Shown here one piece after another: positions 56,201 to 63,755 of a stretch of DNA of 64,000 bases (positions are counted from its first letter, which is position 1; the number at the start of each line of letters is the position of its first letter). Under the pieces are notes generated by a model, which had not been told where the DNA came from, searched no databases, and saw nothing but the letters and a program-made list of their open reading frames with translations. The stretch is from positions 1,054,022 to 1,118,021 of the forward strand of contig NZ_JAECMT010000001.1 in NCBI RefSeq assembly GCF_016019935.1, read 5' to 3'. The translations under genes and the position numbers were made by a program. The DNA is from Paenibacillus sp. GSMTC-2017. GTDB lineage: Bacteria > Bacillota > Bacilli > Paenibacillales > Paenibacillaceae.

Positions 56201-58457
56201 ACGACTGCTGGGTTGCATCTGTTTTACTTGTCACCGTTTGTGGTAGGGCAAAGGTTGAATCATAGGTTGTTAGAGTGCTTCCCCCCATATTGTTCGTTTC
56301 GCTTGTTATATTACCATAATAGTCATACTGACGATTGACAATAACTGCTGGACTCTCTGCACCACCGCTTCTCTTCTTCGAAACTATTTTAATTGGATAG
56401 GGATGGCGGTAGTATTCATCATACGATTGCTGGGTGATTTGTTCAGTAGAACCACCCTTCTGCACGGTTTCTACGTTATAAAACTTATCTTGGCTATCTC
56501 TCTTTACTTTGTTGTAAGTAAACGTTGTCGTTAAATCTCTTGTAGTTACATCTCCGTTAGAAACAATCGTTTGATAGCTATATTCGCTTGGTGATGAATA
56601 CGGATCTCCTGGATATTCAAACATACTTATGTTGCTTTCTACTTTTGGTCTACCTGTATACTCTGTCACATCTTTACGTTCAATTACACGAAATTGTGTT
56701 TGCTTTGTCCCACTGCTTGGGTTTCGTAGTATAGAATCATACTTAAACTCAGTCTTCGCACCTGTTGGATGATGAATCTCTTTAATTAGTGCAAAGTCGT
56801 TGCGAGCATAAGGTTCATTTCTACCTGTTACAGTAAACTTTGATTCCGCGAAATCATGGATATAGTGCGTTTTTCTACCTGCTACATCAACAGACTGCAA
56901 GTATTTTAAACTATGATACGACGGATACGGATTCGGATTCGGAATCGGGATTGTGCCAGTCTGATAGACAACCTTATCCGTCCCGTTCGAAGCTATAATC
57001 TGATCTCCCGAATACGTTAACGTAATCGAATTACCAAGTGGATCTGTTACCCTCTCTAAACTGTATTCTGTATCTCCCCAATAGTGATACTTATAATCTA
57101 AGTAGTTGCCATACGCATCTTCTTGGCGTATCAAATTACCTTTATTAGTAAAATAATACTTCATGCCTTGCTTAAAGGTTAACTCATAGTAGGTACGCAC
57201 ACCGTTAAATACCTTCTGGTTATTTATGCCAAATGTAACGTCGTTCCATGGATAATTTTCTAATTTTTTATCACTACCAACTTTGTAGACGCCACCACCA
57301 TTAGGCATCGATACATACGGTCTAAATGGATCTTCTATTATCATATATGGAATGTCCCAAGACCAACCTTTGCCTAATTGTGTTCGACTATCCATAACAT
57401 CAACTTTAGTTCTTGAATCATAACCACGAGAACTACAATCGGGTGTAGTATTATACGAAACTGAATTTTTTTTAGGATATAATGCTAAATAAAAATTCTT
57501 GCCAAGTTTTGGTGCAGGGACATAATAATCTTTTACCATTATATTTTCATCTAAGTTAAGACTATTCAGTGTTTCACTAATATCATAACCAGCTACATCA
57601 TACAAAACAAATCTGTGAGGCGCTATTACTTTCTCTCCCATAAAAAAAAATTTACCATCACCCACATATGTGGTGGTAGTTTCCGGAAGGTCCACGTAAA
57701 TATCTCCAGAAATGTGCTCCTTAGATTTTATTTTGTAATTAGGACTAAAATCTATTAAACACCTTGCTACCTCTGCCGCGTACTTATCATAATATTCTGA
57801 TGCATTGCTGTTATAAGAACGTGTTAAGTTGAACGAAAGACCGTTACGACCGGGAATCCCGATATCCGTTTCCTTCAGATTCAGCGATCCATCTAGCGTT
57901 GATATATTTTCTACACCTGCACTTACACTATATGGGGCTTGGTCCAGTTTAGCGTGTTGATTATTGACTCCCAAATAATCATATGAAGTACCGTCCCCGG
58001 GTATACTTCTCATCGAAAATCTGTAAACAGATTCAGTCACTGACTTCTCACCGTGCTCTGAATTAATCTCTTCCTCAAAGTTACTTAACGTTATTGAAAT
58101 TCCATGATTAATAGTGTACGTTACATCAGTAACTGTAGCTTTCTGATTTAGTTCCCACTTTTCAGGGTATAATTGCTTTAGTGTTTCCGATAACGCAGCA
58201 GTATCCGCATTTACTTCTAGTGCTGCCAAAAGTTCTTGTAGCGTATAATCTTGGTTCAGCAACTCGATAATAACAGAAGTAGATACGTTATACTTCGTAG
58301 ATAAACTATCAATTGTTAGAAGTTCTCCTTGCTCGCTTACCTGCTTCGCTGCCTGCTGTGCCCCCTGTGCTGTTGCTGTTTGTTGCAATCCTGATAGACT
58401 AGGCAGCACTAGCTCCAAGCACATGACGATAATAAGAGTCCAAACTATCTTTTTCAT
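53220..58457 (-). CDS. RHS/YD-repeat polymorphic toxin, secreted
   Basis: Exported protein of 1745 residues. The signal peptide is MKKIVWTLIIVMCLELVLPSLSG. A helical N-terminal region (LTIDSLSTKYNVSTSVIIELLNQDYTLQELLAAL) precedes an RHS N-domain (VSAGVENISTLDGSLNLKETDIGIPGRNGLSFNLTRSYNS). More than 20 YD repeats (for example YTYDRLGRTISV and YDAVGQLIAVT) run from about 480 to 1440. The RHS core lies at about 1447-1529: LKYSGEYWDKTTKLQYLRARWYDP, ARFINEDTYEGD and NNPLLWLDPTG. The final 215 residues are a variable toxin domain with LYRRSDE, ALSWSTN and VVPTEGAQ. That motif order recalls ADP-ribosyltransferases, but the match is weak. The ATG at 58457 has GAGGGAG 9 bases upstream. An immunity gene follows. 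Confidence 0.92.
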   Translation of the reverse strand: MKKIVWTLIIVMCLELVLPSLSGLQQTATAQGAQQAAKQVSEQGELLTIDSLSTKYNVSTSVIIELLNQDYTLQELLAALEVNADTAALSETLKQLYPEKWELNQKATVTDVTYTINHGISITLSNFEEEINSEHGEKSVTESVYRFSMRSIPGDGTSYDYLGVNNQHAKLDQAPYSVSAGVENISTLDGSLNLKETDIGIPGRNGLSFNLTRSYNSNASEYYDKYAAEVARCLIDFSPNYKIKSKEHISGDIYVDLPETTTTYVGDGKFFFMGEKVIAPHRFVLYDVAGYDISETLNSLNLDENIMVKDYYVPAPKLGKNFYLALYPKKNSVSYNTTPDCSSRGYDSRTKVDVMDSRTQLGKGWSWDIPYMIIEDPFRPYVSMPNGGGVYKVGSDKKLENYPWNDVTFGINNQKVFNGVRTYYELTFKQGMKYYFTNKGNLIRQEDAYGNYLDYKYHYWGDTEYSLERVTDPLGNSITLTYSGDQIIASNGTDKVVYQTGTIPIPNPNPYPSYHSLKYLQSVDVAGRKTHYIHDFAESKFTVTGRNEPYARNDFALIKEIHHPTGAKTEFKYDSILRNPSSGTKQTQFRVIERKDVTEYTGRPKVESNISMFEYPGDPYSSPSEYSYQTIVSNGDVTTRDLTTTFTYNKVKRDSQDKFYNVETVQKGGSTEQITQQSYDEYYRHPYPIKIVSKKRSGGAESPAVIVNRQYDYYGNITSETNNMGGSTLTTYDSTFALPQTVTSKTDATQQSFTRFVRNPYGSVVESKTYANSENGQLLRHTNFEHDGFGNVTKVIANNNNGKSAVYKYFYGPEYQYAFMTQQEIEVTNVDGHKTNIVESAKYDQLTGRLLSYTNGPDQTTSYTYDRLGRTISVTLPNKKEQTFVYNDSTNHIIATNTLGEEKEIWFDPLGRKVRATEGKGVVKYGYDERTSRLLWQDDAYDNRTDFQYDAFGRVTKTTFEDDTTSFVKYDDVGLTVTTEDAEKNSMRITSDALGREVMIESLQNKQTYVPIQKKRYNESGAVIASIDGNENESIYSYDAVGQLIAVTDAEKQTTNYKYDMLGNLVNTTIGNQQSTEKVYNEIGQVINSINGTGQVQKVYYDIYGNVLKSIDRSGVATENVYNNMHELIKTTTGTEKVEYTYDTEGKRLTMTDHRGTTTFTYQPTSGFLTEVKYPDGVSLVNSFDDNKKTGYELISPQANVKVTGDYDKMNRLIALGVSKSGEAAKTISYGYLKNGQLKTQVYGESFTSDRQFTDVKLKQLKYVKNNAAMNTFEYTYDNASNITRRNENNYETNFTYTRLNQLKTSSEFDEKFTYDERYNRSTLESTREVPMQDVQYEYDKKNQLTKVSGSHNPVTYSYTGEGLLYERTEDQVKSRYYYDANRLLLGEANVTADGKSQMKYVYIHDLNGQLIGRHDVMAGKMQYYQLNGHGDVVALVDEQGQKLNEYRYDIWGLPLEEKETVPNILKYSGEYWDKTTKLQYLRARWYDPSMARFINEDTYEGDIGNPLSQNLYTYVHNNPLLWLDPTGHWIEGFDNQLSDGDQAKIKQLTIDYDNAKGNKALQNNIHGAAQKIRKDHFIAVANQVRNGLNDDFVEAIADAVPNPRSAIKKASKSLMKMFVKGADDDVRFLYRRSDETDAQSMTAEHKNVLKKRNGTMQPKGRDDKALSWSTNMMIPGWVSTAEAIKATGLFNVVFDGNGHVSVVPTEGAQIAFGNMGDWRNSYDNANSNRHFYTAILMTVSIKVN

Positions 58458-58533
58458 CTTGCAATACTCCCTCACATGTAAAATTTATAATGTTCATTAA
58501 TTTGTTACTGTTAAATTTAGAAACATTAATCAA

Positions 58534-60153
58534 CTACTTAGACAAAACCTCATCAATACTTACACTATCGACCCAATACGACCCCTGTCCATTTTTCTCT
58601 AATGGAACTAGAAGCGCCCACATCTTCATCGCTCCTTCGGGCGCAGTACCAATTGCCTCAAGCTTCTTCCAATCACTCGTTCCAGTTACCCTCTCACTTG
58701 AAGAGACATTGAACTCCGTCATGATTTGGTCATTTTTATCAATCCAGTACAGTCTTAACTCTATTCCTTGCCCGCTAATATTTTCGGATTTAATATAGGA
58801 AGACGCTATAAACTTTCGATTGTGCAGTTTAGAAGCACCAGGGTGAGTTGCAAATTGATATTGATCTCCCCCAGTTGCTACATTTACTCGCAGAGAATGG
58901 CTACCGGTATGAGAAGTGCTTTGATCGATAGCGCTATTTCCTCCGATTGCATTACTAATTTGCCAATGGTTAGTGTCATCCTCAAAACTAGAGTTATAGA
59001 GAGGGACTGGATTAGAATGTCTCTCAAATAATTCAAAACTATCGATCCAATACGTTCCCTTCCCGTTTTTGTGCTCTGGAGCTACCATTAACGAAACCGC
59101 TTTGGCTCCATGTGGGGCTGTCCCAGTTACTGTAACTTGAGTCCATTCCGAATTATCTTTAACTCTTTGAGAATCAACTACATTTACCCAAATCCAGTCC
59201 TTATCATCTGACCAATACATCATTAATCGGACATCGTTGTCACTTAAATCCTTTGTGCGTATGTAGGCTCTACCCTCAAATTTTCTGCCCTCAATGCTCT
59301 GTGGGAATGTAATTTTGTTGTATTGATATTGATCTCCATCATTTGCAATTGTAACTTTTAAGGAGTTTTCACCAGTCGTTTTGGTACTGCTATCTATTTC
59401 GACGTTACCGTTCGTGGCATTAGAAATTACCCAGTTATTCACTCCTGATTCGAAGCTAGGGTTAGCTATTTCCTTAGCGTTTTCATACACTTCAAACATT
59501 TCTAACCCATCAATCCAATAATGACCTTGCCCATTTTTGTTCTCTGGAACTACCAAAGCGGCTAAGCCATCTGCTCCATATGGAGCAACGCCCGTAACGG
59601 ATAACTTGGTCCACTCAGTAGTTCCGCTGATTCGAGTTGAATCAACGACATTTGACCATATCCATTCAGAACCTTTAGACCAGTACAAGCGTAATCTAAC
59701 TTCGTTATTGATTAGCGCTTCTGTTCGTATAGACAGATTTACAGTAAATCGTTTTCCTGCAATATCTGATTGATAGGAATGACCAAAATACTGATATTGA
59801 TCGCCTCCAGTAGCTACTTTTACCTTAAGCGATCCTTTTCCCGCAACACTTTTTTGAAAATCCAGCTCAGACTTACCATTAACACCATTGTTTATCATCC
59901 AGCTTCCAACACTATTTTCGAAATCTGAATCTCTTAAAGAGAGCCGTAGTTTATCAGCTTTGGAAAGTAAATTGCCATTGTTATCATAGTTCATAAACAT
60001 GACTTGACCTGACTGTTTCACCACTCTTATTAATTTCCCACTCGCATCATAATGATAATGGACATCATTCCATCCAAACGCACTGTGTGGCAACAACACG
60101 ATTGACACTAAACAAATCATAAGTACAATATGTAATCTAAATGATTTTTGCAT
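58534..60153 (-). CDS. Secreted protein: N-terminal YD-repeat pair plus three CBM-like modules
   Basis: Exported protein of 539 residues that leads the RHS gene cluster. The signal peptide is MQKSFRLHIVLMICLVSIVLLPHSAFG. Two YD repeats follow at once (HYHYDASGKLIRVVKQSGQV and FMNYDNNGNLLSKADK). Three modules of about 155 residues begin near 75, 228 and 386: DFENSVGSWMINNG, SFESGVNNWVISNA and SFEDDTNHWQISNA. Each also has DQYQY, VRLRLYW and GQGSYWVDS, typical of CBM4_9-like beta sandwiches. AAGGGAG precedes the ATG. It ends 76 bp before the RHS toxin gene. It shares the YD-pair design with the three proteins downstream of the toxin. Confidence 0.85.
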   Translation of the reverse strand: MQKSFRLHIVLMICLVSIVLLPHSAFGWNDVHYHYDASGKLIRVVKQSGQVMFMNYDNNGNLLSKADKLRLSLRDSDFENSVGSWMINNGVNGKSELDFQKSVAGKGSLKVKVATGGDQYQYFGHSYQSDIAGKRFTVNLSIRTEALINNEVRLRLYWSKGSEWIWSNVVDSTRISGTTEWTKLSVTGVAPYGADGLAALVVPENKNGQGHYWIDGLEMFEVYENAKEIANPSFESGVNNWVISNATNGNVEIDSSTKTTGENSLKVTIANDGDQYQYNKITFPQSIEGRKFEGRAYIRTKDLSDNDVRLMMYWSDDKDWIWVNVVDSQRVKDNSEWTQVTVTGTAPHGAKAVSLMVAPEHKNGKGTYWIDSFELFERHSNPVPLYNSSFEDDTNHWQISNAIGGNSAIDQSTSHTGSHSLRVNVATGGDQYQFATHPGASKLHNRKFIASSYIKSENISGQGIELRLYWIDKNDQIMTEFNVSSSERVTGTSDWKKLEAIGTAPEGAMKMWALLVPLEKNGQGSYWVDSVSIDEVLSK

Positions 60154-60747
60154 AATATCTCCCTTTCTATCTCCAATGCTTACTTATAGCTATATCCAAC
60201 AGCATCATTATTTGTTGCGCTGATAATAAAGTGAATGATTGCAGTCATTGCTTTAGCAACGTTTGATAAATGCTGAAATAATGATCATTTTTTTGATGAT
60301 ATCATTTATTTCTCATCCTAAAAGCTTGTTTAATTCTGTATCACATATCAACGTGATTACTTCAAAGAAGGAGTAAACTAACAAACAGCTTTATTACTAT
60401 ATAGCATGTTAAGACACAAAATCAGTAAGAGATTTTGACGAACTGTGTCAAATTATGTCGAATTAAGCGAATCTATCATACTACATAACAAATTAACTGT
60501 AACAAATATTATAAAATTGATAATAGTTGGATTTTTTATGAATAAAATGTTGCCTTTTTGCAAATAAAAAATTAATACAAAATGATATTCAATACTAACC
60601 ATAATTCAAATTTAGAATCTTATAACATTTATATTTCAATAATTTCACAACACCATATACAAACATACTTCATACTTGGATGACCATATAATCTAATAGG
60701 AATAAATGAATCTGGAACTTATTCTTGTAATTTCAGGAGAAGAACTT

Positions 60748-60882
60748 ATGATTTCAGAAAGTTCATTAAATCTATCTTCTATTAATTGTGTGGGTTCTCT
60801 ATTTTTCTCAGTACTAGGCGGGGAGATTTCTAGAAGTGCGGTTATAGATGCAATTAAAATAATAGGTGTATCGTCTGTATAG
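60748..60882 (+). CDS. Possible 44-residue peptide with a Gly-Gly site
   Basis: Short frame MISESSLNLSSINCVGSL onward, with AGGAG 8 bases before the ATG. It contains FFSVLGG at residues 19-25, followed by 19 residues (EISRSAVIDAIKIIGVSSV). A double-glycine leader would be cut after GG. No transporter or immunity gene is beside it, and it may be chance in AT-rich DNA. It is the only plus-strand candidate in the island. Confidence 0.3.
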   Translation: MISESSLNLSSINCVGSLFFSVLGGEISRSAVIDAIKIIGVSSV

Positions 60883-60987
60883 CATTTACCAATGCATGAA
60901 TGTAAACTTCGGGGATAAAATTATATACAAAGATAATGAGAACAAAACTTTTTCGTATCCGCTCGATTAATCAGGTACTAAGTCATA

Positions 60988-61022
60988 TAAAAAAAGACCT
61001 TAAGTAATAAATCACTTAAGAT
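60988..61022 (-). terminator. Orphan minus-strand terminator
   Basis: Stem CTTAAGT / ACTTAAG with an 8-base loop and seven U on the minus strand. No intact gene precedes it, only the remnant at 61058-61132. Confidence 0.7.
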
Positions 61023-61057
61023 CATTAGCAAAAACATTAAATAAATATCCTTTTTAC

Positions 61058-61132
61058 TCAAGACCATATTTTAATAACTACGCCATTATTTCTAACCAAT
61101 TGATAATCTTCCGACTCCTTAATAACTATACC
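61058..61132 (-). pseudogene. C-terminal remnant of a lost small gene
   Basis: An in-frame segment of about 24 codons ends with WS and a stop, followed at once by a terminator. A stop codon also lies immediately upstream, so no start is available. Probably the decayed end of an immunity-type gene. Confidence 0.35.
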
Positions 61133-61465
61133 TCATAGATTATTGTAAACTTTTTTCTTTTAAGTTAATGATAGTGGTGAAAAATGAATGTCACCCTTAA
61201 TTGCTTTTTATTAATATTGTAGTAACTTTCAAGTTCGGCAAAACACTACGAACATTTTAATATTATTTTATCACTAACACTATTCCTCTTTTTATCCATC
61301 CTTGCTCTCACGCATCGCAACAATCAACTTTGTGTACATATTTTTCGTTCATATTTCCTAACACATTAAAGTACAATTCTCCTAATTACTTTGGAAATGT
61401 AGTAATAATTTGATTATTTAGTTTGTGACTAAATAATATACTTACACTGAAATGTACGAAATGTA

Positions 61466-61498
61466 AGAAAGAAGACCTTGAAGATAATCTCCAAGGTC
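61466..61498 (-). terminator. Terminator of the DUF1871-like gene
   Basis: Stem GACCTTG / CAAGGTC followed by a U-rich tract on the minus strand, 8 bp after the stop. Confidence 0.75.
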
Positions 61499-61505
61499 AC
61501 TTCCA

Positions 61506-61754
61506 TTACTCTAATAATGAGTTAGCTATCGTAAGACATTCATCTCTGTCCTTATCAAATACGGTTTCACCAAAATGTTCAGTGAATATCACATAAATAT
61601 AATTAGCAATTTCTTTTGTGTCATTAGATTTTTTCGTGAAATTTGCAATAAAATCAATTTCTTTCTTATATTCATCAGGAGGAAATAAAGGAAACAAATT
61701 TATCGGATCCCATTTGTTTATAACATCTTCGACTTTATCATATGAAATATTCAT
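61506..61754 (-). CDS. DUF1871-family protein (immunity-like)
   Basis: An 82-residue acidic helical protein. The pattern VEDVINKWDPINLFPLFPPDEYKKEID followed by EIANYIYVIFTEHFGE and RDECLTIANSLL fits the DUF1871 family (VxxVINxWDPIxLLPxxPxDEY). The family is small and cytoplasmic and is often found beside RHS or WapA-type toxins as candidate immunity. GAGGAG lies 7 bases before the ATG at 61754. It has its own terminator. The toxin it may counteract is not in the intact RHS gene here, so it may be a retained orphan immunity gene. Confidence 0.78.
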   Translation of the reverse strand: MNISYDKVEDVINKWDPINLFPLFPPDEYKKEIDFIANFTKKSNDTKEIANYIYVIFTEHFGETVFDKDRDECLTIANSLLE

Positions 61755-61915
61755 ATATAGTCTCCTCATTAAGTTATTCAGCGTATAATGTATCTACTAT
61801 TGACTGCATCCCTTCATCTCATTTAACATAGGTCATTGGTTTTTACCATTTTAATGAATATTTGAAATAAATAATTTTCTGTTGTTATTTGACCTTCTCA
61901 TTATTTAATTACAAG

Positions 61916-62215
61916 TTAACCAAGATCATCAATTTTGAATTCCACTTTCTGCCCTACTACAAATCCCTCCCAAGTACTTTTTTTAAGCTGCTTAAGTTCC
62001 TCTCCAATTTGATCGAAGTGAAAAACTACAAAATAATTACCATCACTCTCAAAAGTATCCTTTACTTTTCCGGTTAATTTCTCATATGTTAACTTTTTAT
62101 TTATCGTTTTAATATATGTTTGTTTACCATCTCCATAGCGAAACGTAACAAAATCATTGATCTCCACCTTTTCCCATAATTCTTTGTTACTCACTTTTAT
62201 TACTTTCACCTGCAT
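61916..62215 (-). CDS. Hypothetical small protein, immunity-like
   Basis: A frame of about 99 residues (MQVKVIKVSNKELWEKVEINDFVTFRYGDGKQTYIKTINKK onward), charged and beta-rich, with no signal peptide and no recognised family. The start is uncertain: no strong RBS precedes the ATG at 62215; a GTG at 62194 has AGGTGA at a long spacing. It lies among small immunity-like genes downstream of a displaced RHS cassette. It may be a real orphan immunity gene or a fragment. Confidence 0.45.
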   Translation of the reverse strand: MQVKVIKVSNKELWEKVEINDFVTFRYGDGKQTYIKTINKKLTYEKLTGKVKDTFESDGNYFVVFHFDQIGEELKQLKKSTWEGFVVGQKVEFKIDDLG

Positions 62216-62384
62216 TATTAAGTGTTTTAATAACATACTCACCAACATCATTTATTTATTTCTCAGTCACAATAGAAGTGGACTCTACAAGTCGTTTATT
62301 ACTCATATTCCCTTGCCTCTTACATCCACTAATATGTATTATTGGTTGAATGTTGGATTCATTCGTCACCTATCTCCTCCAAAA

Positions 62385-62424
62385 AAAAAGAAACCTTGAA
62401 GACACAAAGTCAATCAAAGTTCCA
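62385..62424 (-). terminator. Terminator of the gene at 62435-62818
   Basis: Stem GGAACTTTGA / TCAAGGTTTC (with G-U pairs) and nine U on the minus strand, 11 bp after the stop. Confidence 0.75.
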
Positions 62425-62434
62425 GCTTTTGATC

Positions 62435-62818
62435 TTACAAAAAATCGACGGTTATACGATTTACTCTAATTTGAACATATTGTTCATGCAGATAACCATA
62501 ATCCATTAGAAACTCACTATCAATTTCAAAAGTAATACCACCTGCATCTAAGGCTCTATTATCAATATCTAGCTTTCCTTGTAGGGTGTAAGATAAACCA
62601 TTGCCCTCCTGATGTATCTTATACTCTTCCCAGTCCACTTTCTTGATAATAAATTCATCAAGTATGGTCAAATCAAGTTCAATCTGGTAAACTTCCCCTA
62701 CAATGAGTTCAAACGGACATAAATTTGCAAATGTAACTATCTCAATTCCATCAATTTCAAGCGTAACCTCTTCTTCAATTATTGGACTCATTTCAACAAC
62801 TTTTGCCAAATACTGAAT
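62435..62818 (-). CDS. Putative immunity protein for the displaced RHS cassette; ATT or TTG start
   Basis: A 127-residue (ATT start) or 124-residue (TTG start) acidic protein, beta-rich: EEEVTLEIDGIEIVTFANLCPFELIVGEVYQIELDLTIL, with no signal peptide. AGGAGG lies 8 bases before an ATT at 62818 and 17 bases before the TTG at 62809. The spacing favours ATT, giving QYLAKVVEMSP. It lies 17 bp after the RHS-cassette stop codon, the position of a cognate immunity gene, and has its own terminator. I recognise no family; the role is inferred from position. Confidence 0.65.
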   Translation of the reverse strand: MQYLAKVVEMSPIIEEEVTLEIDGIEIVTFANLCPFELIVGEVYQIELDLTILDEFIIKKVDWEEYKIHQEGNGLSYTLQGKLDIDNRALDAGGITFEIDSEFLMDYGYLHEQYVQIRVNRITVDFL

Positions 62819-62835
62819 GGGGAATACCTCCTTTT

Positions 62836-63654
62836 CTACTCTAACGGGTTAATAGTTTTATCATGCTTGTTTCCATTCAACAATTTCCATACATCTTCTC
62901 CGCGTTTTACATGATAGGTTGTTATATTTCCATTATTATTTGTACCAACAAACTCAAATTTCGCTTCACCTTTTTGGGTGTTACCCATAAATTTAACATA
63001 CCCCGTCCTTGTTTCGACCGTTCCATTCTTTAATTTATATTCGTATTGAACTTTAGTACCATCGTTTATTACATCATTTGCCCCACGGAGGTACTCATCA
63101 GCATCTTTATACGAACCTTTAAATTCTCCTTTATGTTTGTCATAATGCCCTTCAAGAAGTGTTCGATCAGCAAAATTTGATGAAGGTTTACTCATCCCCT
63201 TAGCATTACTCTGCTTAGCTGCAAGATTTTCATTGCTTAGTGACTCACCATCGTTATGGGCTTTCGCATTAGCTTCCGCTTGCGTCTGAGCAGGTTTTTT
63301 TGCCGGTACTGAGACAAGTTTACTTGAACTTGTTGTTTTCGTCTTTGCTGGTATAGTTATTGCCCTACCGCCACCGCCACCGCTACCATGAATGAGATGT
63401 TTATTTCCTGATGGATCAATATATTTAAGCGGATTATTTATTACATAAGTGTACAAGTTCAAGGTAAGTGGATCATTCAACTCACCCTCGTACGTATCCT
63501 CATTAATAAAGCGCCCCATGCTCGGATCCTACCATCTTGCTCTCAAATATTGTAGCTTAGTAGTCTTATCCCAGTATTCACCTGAATATTTGAGAATATT
63601 GGGTACCGTTTCTCTCTCTTCTAGTGGCAAGCCCCAAACATCATAACGATAAAC
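62836..63654 (-). pseudogene. Displaced RHS-core plus toxin cassette with in-frame TAG
   Basis: A C-terminal RHS fragment without its YD-repeat body. It begins abruptly at VYRYDVWGLPLEERETVPNILKY (63654) after an in-frame stop. It carries the RHS core and reaches RARW-stop-DPSMGRFINEDTYEGE; the TAG at 63529-63531 replaces the Tyr codon found in the intact gene at 53220-58457. After PLKYIDPSGN come a Gly-rich, Lys/Ala-rich linker and a toxin domain (ADRTLLEGHYDKHKGEFKGSYKDADEYLRGANDVIN, then TTYHVKRGEDVWKLLNG). This resembles BECR-fold RNase toxins; that is an inference. No RBS is present at the internal ATG (63519). A silent cassette for recombination with the intact gene is plausible. Confidence 0.85.
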
Positions 63655-63755
63655 TCATGTGTTTTTCAGATATCAGCAAGTATGGATGGCAATGTATATA
63701 ATTCGGTAGGTAATATGTATTGTTCTTGAGGAACTAACTTGCTAGAATCATGCTC

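Larger units (their letters stand above)
60154..61505. other. Long AT-rich intergenic region (1.35 kb) with gene remnants
   Basis: No full-length gene is visible. It contains one 44-codon frame with a good RBS (60748-60882), a minus-strand terminator (60988-61022), and a 25-codon remnant at 61058-61132 reading IVIKESEDYQLVRNNGVVIKIWS directly in front of that terminator. The promoter of the YD/module gene at 60153 should be here, but no clear consensus was found. Confidence 0.5.

Noticed and set aside
61335..61360. Second HssR box (GTTCATATT) in the RHS island
   Set aside because: Only one half-site is present, without the partner repeat 2 bp away. Expected by chance in AT-rich DNA.
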